Positions 47,045 through 57,931 of a stretch of 64,000 nt of DNA are shown piece by piece. The position numbers and the translations under genes were made by a program. Under the pieces are notes generated by a model that saw nothing but the letters and a program-made list of their open reading frames with translations, was not told where the DNA came from and did not search any database. Each line of letters starts with the position of its first letter. The stretch's first letter is position 1. The DNA lies in the NCBI RefSeq assembly GCF_943734655.1, contig NC_071354.1, positions 195,546,911-195,610,910 of the forward strand, given 5' to 3'. The DNA is from Sabethes cyaneus. Its lineage: Eukaryota; Arthropoda; Insecta; Diptera; Culicidae.

Positions 47045-47562
47045 TTAATATTTTTTTGAATCGATGGTTCTACAATTGATGAAGGGACGGTAGGGGAAAG
47101 AAATGAAATTTTTTTGGTGAAGGTGGGGAAGAGCGGAAAAAAAGGGGGGGGGGGTATTGGTAGCTATGCTTGACAAGTAGTCATTTTGACTCCTACCTTT
47201 TGTCCAATGCTGGAGGGTGCATGAGTCGAACCAAGCTGTAATCTAAGATTATAACCGGATTCGAACACACTTTTGTCCAGCGCCTCTATGGTTCAAAGGT
47301 ACAAGTACCAGCGAATCACATGCCCTGGCGGGTGTTGTGGGTTCGAATCCGGTTATAATCTTAGATTACAGCTTGGTTCGACTCATGCACCCTCCAGCAT
47401 TGGACAAAAGGTAGGAGTCAAAATGACTACTTGTCAAGCATAGCTACCAATACCCCCCCCCCTTCCTTTCCGCTCTTCCCCACCTTCACCAAAAAATTTT
47501 CATTTCTTTCCCCTACCGTCCCTTCATCAATTGTAGAACCATCGATTCAAAAAAATATTAAA
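47045..47562. repeat. Foldback of a SINE-like sequence with 226-bp arms
   Basis: Left arm 47045-47270 and right arm 47337-47562 are reverse complements with only a handful of differences, mostly in the C/G and A homopolymers. The 66-bp spacer plus the right arm's start forms a tRNA-like head. The right arm then reads as the SINE-like body (ATCTTAGATTACAGCTTGG, CACCCTCCAGCATTGGACAA). The left arm is an inverted copy of body without head. No TIR or target duplication was found. Confidence 0.85.
47280..47352 (+). other. tRNA-like SINE head in the foldback loop
   Basis: The sequence has a B box GGTTCGAATCC (exact consensus) at 47340-47350 and a poor A box around TGGTTCAAAGGTAC (47289-47302). It does not fold into a convincing cloverleaf by eye, so it is a SINE promoter rather than a tRNA gene. 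Confidence 0.6.
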
Positions 47563-47649
47563 CAATTTTGGTCGATTCTGAATTTCAATTTCTTTTTGAA
47601 ACTGCGTAAGTTTTTAAACGAAATCACTTTTTTAACTTCTATCTAAAAC

Positions 47650-49063
47650 TTATAAGAATTCCTCTCCACTGTGCTCGGTCCTGGGCTACTCGTCGCCAAT
47701 TCATTGAACGTCTCGGCACACACAAGTTGGCTTCAACCTGGTCGAGCCTTCTAGCACGTTGAGCCCCTCAATAGCTGGTACCGGTGTGGTCCTTGAGGAA
47801 AACGGATTTCACGCCGCAGTCGTCCAGCATCTTTGCGGCGTGACTGGCCCACAGTAGTCTTCCAACTTGCTTCAGGTGTATTATGTGAATCTCTCCAAGT
47901 AGTGCCCGCAGCCCGTGGTTCATACACCTACGCCACTCTTCGCTATCTGTTTGTACTCCGCCAAAAATAGTCTGCAACAACTTTCATTCAAATACGACAA
48001 GTGTCCTTATATCTTTCGTGCGCAAAGTTACAGTCTTAAGTCCTTAGAGGCCTACCGGTCTGATTAACCTTTTGTACATCGTTAGCTTGGTTCAAATTCC
48101 AGCTTAAATTCGTCGTTCAATCTCTTTACTCATATTACTGTCGGCGCTCGGCGGTGACCAGAGATGCCAAATATACGAACCCATCAATCACTTCCAGTTC
48201 ATTGCCGTTAATAGTCACTATCCGTGGGAGGCTCTTTCTACCATACGTTTGGTTTTTGAAGCATTGATTTGTAACCCAATCCTCCGAGCCTCCGGTTTTA
48301 GTCTAGCGTAGAATGCTAAGACTTGGCTACTCTTGCTGAAGATCGTTACTCTCGTTTCGATGCCCGCTCGCCTGATCAAACTTTCAATAGCGATGCTCAA
48401 TAATATACAGAACAGTCAACTCCCTTACCGCTGTGGCATTCTGGTATTTATAGCATATTATAGGATTTGCCTTGAATGGGTAATGTGTGTTAATGACCCA
48501 TTAATTTGGTAGTTGCCGGAAACGTGTAACTGGCACAGAGAGAGGGTCGGTTGACAGCTTCCCGCGTAAATGGATCAGTGATTTAGTGAGCGCCCCTAAA
48601 ACTCGCACATACCACATCACTCGCTCCAGTGTAGCTTTAATCTGGTGCGTGGAATTGTTCGGAAAACCGTTCTCGTGCATTATCTTCCATAGCTGTTCCC
48701 GCTCGACTGTATCGTATGCCGCCCTGAAATCCACGAAAATTGTGATGCGTGAGCACGTTGTACTCTCGACATTTCCAGGGGATTTTTCGGAGAGTAAAAA
48801 TGTGATCCGTAGTAGCACGGCCTCCATGATATTTTCCTACGAATTCTCTTGCAATTGTCAATTGGAGTTGGACGACGCGACGTAACAAAATCTGAGACAG
48901 CACGTTGAAGGCGGCAAGCAAGCCAGCTGATCACCCTTTTAAAACCACAAACCACACTTTCCATCAAATCCTCCAGTAGTTTCTCCTCCCCCCAAATGCT
49001 TGAAATCAACCAGTGAAAGGCCGTTGCTAGTGGATCTTTGTCATTTTTGTAATGTTCTGCCAT
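47650..49063 (-). mobile_element. RTE-clade copy D, interrupted
   Basis: Reading leftward: SDFVTSRRPTPI (a decayed fingers end), TTDHIFTLRKIPWK, IFVDFRAAYDTVEREQLWKI (motif A, Asp present), then an insertion of repeat C (48432-48536), SIAIESLIRRAGIET, LKPEARRIGLQINASKTK, FGGVQTDSEEWRRCMNHGLR and AQRARRLDQVEA. The FADD box is lost. Frameshifts occur throughout. The endonuclease is absent. Confidence 0.85.
48432..48536 (-). repeat. Repeat C, copy 2, inserted in RTE copy D
   Basis: The reverse complement reads TGCCAGTTACACGTTTCCGG, CAACTACCAAATTAATGGGT and TATAATATGCTATAAATACC, matching 33571-33690. It lies between the blocks before and after the RT motif GLRQGD, so it is a later insertion. Confidence 0.65.
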
Positions 49064-49534
49064 GGCAGCAATCGCTTACTTTTGTAATGTGACGACCTAA
49101 AGTAGAAAATACTACTTGTCATAAAATCTTAGATAGGACACGCGTGTTCAGTATCTACCCATCTACCATACCTTGAACCTTTTCGGTTAATCTAATTTTC
49201 TTTAGCAGACCGATTTCTAAGCTTATTTGTGGTGCCTAATATAGTATCTTACTTCAATTTATCTACCTAGCAGTGTTAAATGAGCTTGTACATGGCCAAT
49301 ATTCTAACTATTTCGAGTTATATAAATTCAGACAATTTTTTACTTTCTTCGGTCATATTTAATGGAATATTGAAGCATTACAAGTAGTACAGATGTATTT
49401 TTGTTGCTAAATATAGTATCTTTTTTCACCATATCTACTTAGCAGTGTTAAATAAGCTTGTACATAGACAATAATGTGGTTATTTCAAATAAGATTAATT
49501 TAGAAACAGTTATTAGCTTTCTCCTCCCAGTTGG

Positions 49535-49645
49535 CCACGAAGTACAACGCACATCTTATAAGCCAGGCGTCAAGGAATCAATAGGATCGAAGCACTAGCC
49601 TCGTAATTGTTCTGTATTCTAACAGGTGCCTTCGAAGAAAGACAG
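49535..49645 (+). mobile_element. Degraded SINE body
   Basis: AATCAATAGGATCGAAGCAC, TAGCCTCGTAATTGTTCTGT and ATTCTAACAGGTG match the body of the SINE at 59541-59768 (TTAATAGGATCTTTGCCCTA, GCCCCGTAATTTTCCTGTAC). The head is missing. Confidence 0.55.
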
Positions 49646-49911
49646 AATTTGCATTAAATTTAGAATATTTTCCAATGGATCAATGAAAATAGCTGCTATT
49701 TAAATCACAACTGTGTTAACAAATAACCGGTCATACACCGACGTTAGTCATTGGTTTTTGACCTAATTCAGAGACAAAAAATAATGCTAAATTTCTATCG
49801 TTAAAAGAATAGAAATTGGCGAACCGAAAAACTTTTTAAAAAAATCAAAAAGTAAAGCATAGTTTTATTGAAAATTATTTATGAGTGTCTTAGTAAAACT
49901 CGTGAAATATC

Positions 49912-50074
49912 GCGAACTAATTAGAAATGAATTCCTTTTGGTTCTATTATAATTTGTGCAGAAATTTGCCACGCTGATGAAATTTTCCACGCTGAATAAC
50001 CGAAAAATGCGTATAAGTGACGTAAATCAAATTACAGTAGAACTGAAAGGAATTCATTTCCAATTAGTTCGTGA
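49912..50074. mobile_element. Small MITE
   Basis: CGCGAACTAATTAGAAATGA then ATTCCTTTTGGTTCTATTAT on the left pairs with the complement of CACGAACTAATTGGAAATGA then ATTCCTTTCAGTTCTACTGT on the right. The arms are about 38 bp in a ~163-bp element, with GCCACGCTGATGAAATTTTC in the loop. Confidence 0.7.
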
Positions 50075-50585
50075 TACTACTGTTATTGATTTTTCCTTGG
50101 AGTTCCCACAATCATGAAATTTTTGTGCAAAAATTTTTCCAGACAGTATTTTTCTGGATTGGTGAGTAAATTTACTTACATAACCATGCAAAAATATTTG
50201 TTTTACAATACTTGGCTCAACAGCTATGAATTTTTAAAATAGGGAATGTACATGAAAATTGGAAAATTTCCAGTTGAGTTTTCTAGGAAAACACGATACC
50301 ATGATTTTTTAAAATATCATTTCATGCACAAGCCCTGAAGCATAAAATTCTGATACATTACAACCTAGTTTGTACGCTACTTTGGAAAAAATATCCTCAT
50401 ATTTATTGTTAAAAGAAAAATTCAATTTTAGGATGATAATAAATTTGTTTCTGAAATGCATGAAATAATAAAATATGGAATAAAACACAACATTTAGATT
50501 TAACACGAGTGGTACATGCAGCCAGAAATTGGTTAAAACGTGGGTGAAGCGCGGCGCCACTAGCGGCGATTTAGTGAAGCTGATA

Positions 50586-51007
50586 GGCCGAACCACGATC
50601 ATTTGTAGGCCGAACTAAGATCAAAAAATTAAAATCGTATTTTCTCAATAAGTCGTAGTCTTGCTTTTTGTTTGGAATAACACTTTTCAATAATGAAAGA
50701 ATATAGATGAAACTATGTTTTAAAATTGTTTTTAACCTATACTTCACAGACTAAAACACTTTCTAGGAGTTTAAAAAGACAGCTTTAATAACGACATTGG
50801 AAGCCGCTTTTACATAAGTTATAAATATTATTTGAGCTAGTTACATTAATTTTTATGGCAAATAAATGAAGGCAATGCATAGGAAAATAATAAAAGCTTC
50901 TTATAAAACTATTTTGCCCTTAAATCTTTAAATATCCAATTAATTATCGATGATTAAGCTGATGGGCCGAACCAGGATCAGTTTTTACATAGGCCGAACC
51001 ACGATCA
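50586..51007 (+). repeat. Paired direct repeats GGCCGAACCACGATCA
   Basis: Four 16-bp copies occur at 50586, 50608, 50965 and 50992, as two close pairs 340 bp apart, all in the same orientation. The DNA between is AT-rich. They could be subterminal repeats of an unrecognised element. Confidence 0.6.
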
Positions 51008-51075
51008 ATAACCCTACTTCTGGTTCGTCGCCGTCCACGATTACCGTCCGCGAAAAAAGCACGTTCCTCTCATTT

Positions 51076-51323
51076 GGTCCGCGTTAAATCAGACCAGACC
51101 AAATCGCAAAATTTAAAAGAATGAGTTAATGACAGCAAACGATCAAGAATTTTCTAAGCTACATTTTACTCTAATTAGACTATATAAATGTTGCAAACAG
51201 CCAGTGTTATGAGATGATTTCGAACAATTGATAGCTACAAACCATACAGAGCAGCAAATTTTGAACGCGTTTTTCTCGAAATAAGTTTTTTGTCACTTGG
51301 CTCGGTCTGACTTAACAGCGACC
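51076..51323. mobile_element. MITE with GGTCSSYGTTAARTCAGACC ends
   Basis: The left end GGTCCGCGTTAAATCAGACC and the complement of the right end, GGTCGCTGTTAAGTCAGACC, form a ~30-bp TIR. ATTT borders both sides, but the target duplication length is unclear. It is 248 bp, and a truncated relative lies at 21101. Confidence 0.75.
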
Positions 51324-51629
51324 ATTTGAGCTATTATCATTCATGTATTTGGTCTTCGACGCGTTGATTTAAAGCCCAATCCTGCTAGGCTCCGCCTTAA
51401 GCCTAGCACAGATGGCCTTCGTCGTGGCAAAGTTTCTGTCACCTGGTTAGCCACTTTTCAAAGTCATCTGCTTAACCAAGAAGTTTGCTACATTTACTGA
51501 GAATCAAACCTCTCGTTTTGAAATCTAATCGTCGGATCACCTTAAGAGCGATGTTGAGAATCATACAGGATAAGTTGTTCTTCAGCACCCTCGCTGCGTC
51601 TCGAAGAAACTCAATTCTATGGACTTTAA

Positions 51630-51668
51630 CAGTCTCTCCCAGCCGAGATTCGAACATACAACGTAGCT
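51630..51668 (-). mobile_element. SINE head scrap
   Basis: ACAGTCTCTCCCAGCCGAGA then TTCGAACATACAACG is the box B part of the SINE family, on the minus strand. A fuller copy begins 45 bp to the right. Confidence 0.6.
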
Positions 51669-51711
51669 CAATGCCGGCTGGGAAGCCATAACTTTAACTC
51701 TGTTATTTCAA

Positions 51712-51897
51712 TTTGTTTTTTTGTCCGATGAGCTAAGCAAAGCCGTGGGATTAAACGTCCTTTCTAAGACTTGACCCTTCTTCATCGACAGACTTCGCAG
51801 TCGGCTAGTCCAAAAATCAGAGATTCGAACATGCGACGACTGGCTTGTTAGACCAGTATCGTGCCTCGAAACCAACTCAGCGGCATTTGTCTGATGA
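51712..51897 (-). mobile_element. tRNA-derived SINE, near full length
   Basis: On the minus strand: GTTTCGAGGCACGATACTGG, TCTAACAAGCCAGTCGTCGC and a B box ATGTTCGAATC. The body follows (GCGAAGTCTGTCGATGAAGA, AGGGTCAAGTC) and the tail GGCTTTGCTTAGC. Confidence 0.8.
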
Positions 51898-54800
51898 AGA
51901 ACACTCAATTTCAACCAAAATAGTTTTTAACTGAAAATACTTCTGCATTTCCTGAATAAGCTGCTTACGGTTAGGCTATGTCAGATTTGTTCTTGTAAAC
52001 TCCCCCCCCAAGGAACTTTTCTGGCTACGCCCGTGGTGGATAGTAAACGTTTATGATGATGTAATTCTATAGAAACGGCTTTTTATCCTCAACATACACA
52101 TTCTCTCTCTGATTCAGTCCTTCATCCGATCCTACATTCTCGCACCAAAAATTTCGCAAAAGATGTTATTAAAAATAGGGTATTTATACATATATGGGCC
52201 GTTGTTCATGAAATTCATTCTTTTGATGTCTGCATAAAATTTCAATACGCATTTCTTGGATTAAGAGCGGTGGCCCAACCTGTACAACGTGGCCAGAGTA
52301 TGACAACATTTTTTGTCTTCTCGTAAATGCCTATAACTTTATTATTTTTCAAGCAATCAGTTCAAGACTTTCCAGAAAGATAGCTTATTCTTAGATCTTT
52401 CCAACGATCTATTTAGATTTTAGAAATTCTTTTTGAAACGAAAGTTATGGGCGAATGTCAAAAGGCGGGCCCAACCACGACGACATTCCCCTACATAGTA
52501 GAATTAAATTGGATAAGTTTTCTTTTTATTTAATTCCAGGTTTCGTATTCTACTAAGACGCTCTAAAACTTCAATCAATCATGCCGAATGTTCCGAGCCA
52601 AATTTCCTTGATTGTTCTTTGTTGATTATAAGGTAGGTTTCGGTTGGTTGCCTTACTAGGGCCACGCTACCGTGTCTCGTGATCGGACTGCCATCTTAGT
52701 GTTGAGACAACACATTTCTTAATTTAGCTGGTCGTTCCGGATCAAACGCTGTTGTGAGCCGCTCGTAACTTTAAGTACAACCGCTCACTTGGTTGAGGAA
52801 TCATCAAGCCATCAAGAGCCGCCCCTGATAGACGTTTAAAACTGACAAGGCTATTCCTTGTAGCTACACTCAGTGTTTGCATGGGTTCCTCCTTTTCTGC
52901 CAGTATCAGGGCTTGAAAAGGGATCGCAAGTTGAATGTGACTGCCGTGAATGCGAACTTTCCGCATTCAAACTCCGCTTTTTGAACGATCATTTGACTGT
53001 TTTTTCCAGTCCAGTCAATCTGCCGCTTGCGCTGCTGCCGTCTTACAATTCATGCGGCATCTCAGCAAAAGCAAACAGTCGATCTCCCGTTTTGCTTTGC
53101 GCTTTGAGAATATAAACTGCAAACTGACTGGAAGCATACGGTGACGTATTTTTTCGTTTCTCTTTTGCCTCCAAATCGGCTGCTCACAGTAATAGTTTGT
53201 CACCCGGACGTCGGTCCGACGCAAGCAAAATATTCGTTTGTGTTGGACGGAGTCCGACCGACTTCTTCCATACACATGTAGTGGTTGTTTTTTTGTAGTA
53301 TTGAATCATACGATTGTGCGGTTGCTTTTCGTTAGCGTGGTGATTGCCAGTCATTTGACTGTTTTGCAGTCATTCGCTGCTCCAAACGGTAAAGGCAACT
53401 TGATCGAAACGAAAATGTCAAAAAGCTCTAGAACAAGGTCGTTCTGCTGCGTGCCATCGGCGTTTGACTGAGCAAACTACCAGTTGTGTTATGCATAGCG
53501 TTCGTATTCCACCTCTTGTTACAAATCTATTTTGTACAATAAGGTTTTTTTGAATACAATAGCCTTTGTTTCTTACCGGCTTGGGTCGTCTTGGTTGGTC
53601 TCCTGGAAAAAACTACAAAATGGCGGACTTGCAACCCACGCCAACACCAATGGTCACTGAGCGGAATAAAACTATAACGAGCAAACTTCAAAGACAAGCA
53701 AAAGGAAGTGCAAATTTAAATAAATTTACAGCTCGAAAATTACCAGACCATACATTTATTTTTTTTAAAAGAAAAGTGTTAGTATTTTTGGTACCTGCGC
53801 ATTTTCAAACAAAAACTTCCTTCTGGCACACCGCGTGCCGGGATGGTTGCTGCTGCTGTTCGTTGGTCGACTTGGTGATGACGGGCGATGCGAAGGGCGA
53901 TCCAGGGGCTGCACAAACTTTGATGGCTTACGGAAAAGGACGCAGCGGCGTCCTACTTCGATGACAGGGTGTCCACTATATTCCTCACAGGGCCTAATGA
54001 CAAACGGCCGAATGGTAATTTGCTGGTACGGTGGGTGATCCAAATCTATCAGTAGCACTGTCTACTCGCTATCGAGCAATTTACTGTTACTGGCCTAATG
54101 ACAAACGGCCAAACTAACCCGGAGGCACTGCGCATTCAACCAAAACTGCAGTTGGCGGCAACCCGAATTTGACGAACGGATTAGCGTCCCGAGATGGCGT
54201 TAATTGTAATAACTTTTACGGTACTTGTCGATATTCCACTGGTCCTTTGACCCCGCGCACTAATAACCTCCGGGTGTTAACTATTTCTCAGACGGCGTTT
54301 TCACAAAGGAGCTCTTTTTTTATACGGTCCTTTGACCACAGGAACCGACCACCTCCGGGCTTACTATGAATTTTACTAGTCATCTCGCGCCGGCAGTTGC
54401 GGGCACTTTTTAAGCATCATCAGTCCGCTTTCCATTCTAAACCATCTCCTTCGCATCCCGTTCTCCCGTTGTTTTCCCTTCAGCTCGTTGTGTACTTATG
54501 CTATCACAATTTTATCGTTTTTATGTTGGTGTCCCGATCAAACTAGTACTTATTAATAATTTTAACATTAACTGTTGCATGCAAATTGTTTAATTAATCT
54601 ATTTCCCTAACCTTAAATTTAATTTCTAGATAAAACCAAACTAAACTAAACTAACCAAATATATAACATGCAACAAATAAATAACCAAAAAAAACCAATT
54701 CTAATAAATTATATTCGAGGACACCAACTTGAGCTATTAAACATAAAATAAACGTCTCTCAAACATGCAAGCACAGAGTACTGACATTTATTTTACATTT

Positions 54801-55264
54801 AGACATTTACTTACAATATTTACAAAAAAATTTACAATATAAATAAGGGTAATAATCAAGCTGGCCCAGTGACCAAAGGATTTTATTGTGACCGTGGCAA
54901 AATATGGTCACACTCTAAACGTACGGTGTGAACTTGAATGCGCGTTGGTGTGACTGCGGTAGAAAAAAAGGATCGGTCGAAGCCCTGGCCAGTATACGAC
55001 CTTAGTTTTATTGCAACCAGGGTTGGTTTTCCGATTTCCGCCAAGGTTGCTCGTATTCCGTACCGTACTGGTATCAGAAGAAGGTAAGAAAGTTGCTAGA
55101 TAAGATAGTAAGGATCATTATGCGGTCTTTGTTACACATTATCCAGCCGTTCACTAACCGACACCAGCCAACAATAATTCTAAGACTAAAAAGTTTATCT
55201 AATTGAAAACAAAATATTCTCGAAAAATTTAGTTACCCAGTAAGTGTCCATATTCAAAATAATA
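51898..55264. other. No gene recognised; contains duplicated motifs at 54 kb
   Basis: Moderately GC-rich stretches (52700-53470, 53820-54380) give ORFs of 70-130 aa without recognisable domains. In 53.99-54.36 kb two motifs are duplicated: GGCCTAATGACAAACGGCC (53991, 54092) and GGTCCTTTGACC followed by ACCTCCGGG (54241, 54326). This suggests a decayed element or LTR of unknown type. 54540-55260 is AT-rich. Confidence 0.4.
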
Positions 55265-56215
55265 TAAAGTTGCGTCAATACTCCTACAGCCCTGGTCCGG
55301 ATGGTATTCCTGATGCACTGCTGAAGAAATGCTGCAATGTCTTAAAATCAACAATCTGTTTTAATATTCAATCTCTCTCTCTCTCGGCAAATCCAGCAAT
55401 TTCCTATGCATTGGAAGTCGAATTTCATGTTTCCGGTTTTCAGAAAAGGTGACAAGCGTAGCGTTGAAAATCGTCGAGAAATTACTTCCCTTTTTACTTG
55501 CTCGGAGGTTTTGGAAACAATTGTTTATGTTTATCTCTTCTTTCAGGTGAAAAACTTTATAACCACCTCACAGCATGGGTTTTTTCCGGTAGAACAGTTT
55601 CTATAAATTTGATAAATTTTATTTCTTTGTGTTTGCGTACTATGGACCAGCTAAACCAGCTGGACGTCGTTTATATCGAACTGAAGGCAGTATTTAATCG
55701 AGTCAATCGTGGTATTTTGTTAGCTCTGCTCGAAAAATTCTTACTTACTTTTACTTACTTTTACAACATAGCTTGCTTCTAATGTACATAACCACTGTGT
55801 GGCTGTGAAATTAGGTGCATCTTTATCTGACTGGTTTGGATATTGCTTAGGAGTACCTCAGGGTAGCACTCTAGTACCTTTACTGTTTTCGCTGTTTATA
55901 AATTATTTATCCCAAATACTACTAAAATTTACACAACCATTAGCATCTAAATGGAGTGCCCGAGCAAATATTGCTCTATGACTACTACATTTGTGGCCAG
56001 CATTTGCATCGTAGTAATGTTGTAGCTGATCTCGGCGTTATGCTAGATGATCAGTTAACCTTTCGACATCATTATGACATGATAATTAGCAACAATAATC
56101 ACCAACTCGGGCTCATCACGAGGATTAGAAAGAATTTTAGGGGCCTAGGTACATTGCGAGCCCTTAATTGTTCACTTGTGCGATCATTTCTGAAAACAAG
56201 CTGTGTTGGATCCTA
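55265..56215 (+). mobile_element. Jockey/CR1-type reverse transcriptase relic
   Basis: Frames in order: SPGPDGIPDALLKKC (the usual RT start), FQKRGDKRSVENRREI, FITTSQHGFFP, DVVYIELKAVFN (motif A Asp replaced by Glu), a frame change, then CLGVPQGSTLVPLLFSLFIN (motif B). Motif C is deleted near 55930, after which VVADLGVMLDDQLTFRHHYD and LGLITRIRKNF continue. It ends near a perfect hairpin at 56186. It is the same family as 10015-10730. Confidence 0.85.
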
Positions 56216-56240
56216 AACAACACAGCTTGTTTTCAGAAAT
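56186..56240. repeat. Perfect 23-bp-arm hairpin
   Basis: ATTTCTGAAAACAAGCTGTG then TTG (56186-56208) pairs exactly with 56218-56240 around a 9-base loop, GATCCTAAA. The left arm is RT coding sequence; the right arm is its inverted copy. A local template-switch event would explain it. Confidence 0.8.
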
Positions 56241-56329
56241 TGAGTTTTGGTCTAGCCGATGTCGATGTTCATGTTATAAATAATAATAATATCAAATTGT
56301 TACACTAAATTGCACCACTGAATGCTAGT

Positions 56330-57600
56330 ATTTTATATGCTTAGATGCTGTTTAAAACAAACCAGCATAGGTCTAGCAACATTTAGCTTAGGCCGACTGT
56401 CGTCGGGTTCACCGGTCGGATCAACAATCAGCAGTGAACTGAAGCGCGTTCCTTCAAGAATGAATAATGATTGCTCCGGGCTAAACACCACAAGGTCAAA
56501 CACGTAGCAGCTGGCTTCATGATTGTACCTAAACCTGCTGCCACGAGGGAAAGGGCAGCCAGAAAAACAAAAGTTCCGAGACCGCTGCTGCTCCAATCAC
56601 GCCCCGGTATCCAAATTAGGAAGCCGTAAACCATCCGATACAATCTGCCTCTGCGGTCAGTCTGTACCGCCGCAGGTTATACACGCTGAACAACCGACAA
56701 CGGCACGGACGACTCTTGTTTGACTCCGACGAAAAGCACGCATCGATTTCTTCGTAGCCAGAAGCCATGCTGTCGAGTCGACTGTGTGTAATTACTCCGC
56801 ATTAGATTTATCAGCTGCTTCGGTTTAATCCATCAGTCGTTCGCGAAAAGCGAAATTAATGAGTTCGGAGCATAATTCCATTCATCAATGCTACTACTGT
56901 AGTAGATAGTAAGTGATCCTAGGTGGGTTGCAACTGGTTGGTACCGGCAACCTCCTTGAAATCATGAATGAATTTGCTTACTCATTTTTCTGATCGCAAA
57001 ACGTATGGGAGACACACCAGGTGGGATATGAAACCAACAATCAATCAAATCTGCAGTTGGTTTATGAGCTCACGGCACGGCACTCTTGGCTATAGGCAAC
57101 ATTTGATCTAATTGCCGGAGTGTAGGTACTTATGTCGGCATAAACAAAACCCTTCACCCGGCAATGCTGAAGTACTGACGGCATCATAAGCACAATTTAG
57201 AGCAGCACGCTGTCCGATTTCCCATGCTGTTCCGATTATCCGGTTCATACCGGAAGCTTATCTATCGGTGTTTTATGATGGGGAATGGTTGTAAGTGTGA
57301 TGAATAACAACTATTGATCGCCCATTTATTCTGAACTTGTTTAGAAAGTTTCCACTAAAGGGCTCATAAATAGCTGAATAATTTTTCGCATGTACATTCG
57401 TGTACCTTTCCGGAGGAAACGGCAAATATACTGTAAAAAATGGATGATGTTAAGATTAACAAAGAAATTGCAAATTTATGACACCCATCAACGGAACGGC
57501 GGAGGCACGAATATCAACGGAGCACCGCAGCTAGTTGTAACTCACACCTAGCCGGGAATTAATTCACGCGCAGCTCTTTAATCTCGCCTTCGTCTCCGCT
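56330..57600. other. GC-richer transposon-free island; no gene called
   Basis: No repeats of this window occur here. Two overlapping minus-strand ORFs (56333-56596, 56428-56643) look somewhat protein-like, for example SLLIVDPTGEPDDSRPKLNV in one frame, but neither has a recognisable domain or clear splice sites. It could be regulatory or UTR sequence of a neighbouring gene. Confidence 0.3.
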
Positions 57601-57631
57601 ATTCAGGCGACATTGTACCGCGGCGGCGGCG

Positions 57632-57860
57632 GTGCAAATATCCCGTGGCAGTCGCGATGAAAAGTATTTACATTCCGGTAACAGCACTCACAGGTCCAAG
57701 TGCTCATTACGTTCGCACTTCCTCGTGGCGTTCCTCCAAGTCACCGGCAAGACTAAGAAGGGCAGCTCAGAGAAGCTGCAGGAAGATGAAAGGTTTCTTG
57801 AAACGTTTGCAAGCGACATGAGCGCCGACGTTCCGCCGTTGTCGACCGCCGCGCTAGTGA
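57632..57860 (+). CDS. Possible exon of unknown gene
   Basis: The frame reads VTGKTKKGSSEKLQEDERFL followed by ETFASDMSADVPPLSTAALV. It has codon third positions rich in G and C, unlike the AT-rich surroundings, and a charged, soluble-looking sequence. It runs into GTGAGTAAGTAC at 57857, which offers two consensus splice donors (A|GTGAGT at 57857, GA|GTAAGT at 57861). Upstream there is CACTCACAG|GTCC (57690), an acceptor-like site. A GGCGGCGGCGG run lies at 57621. I do not recognise the protein. An alternative frame from the ATG at 57657 encodes about 51 residues. It could equally be 5' UTR. Confidence 0.3.
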
Positions 57861-57931
57861 GTAAGTACAACAATATGACACCTTCGTCTTATCATATTCC
57901 ACCTTCTTACCGGTGCCGCTCATTTCGTTAG

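Noticed and set aside
56333..56643. Two overlapping minus-strand ORFs, one with a hydrophobic stretch
   Set aside because: Interesting codon look but no domain, no homolog recognised, no clear splice sites; left as an unexplained island.
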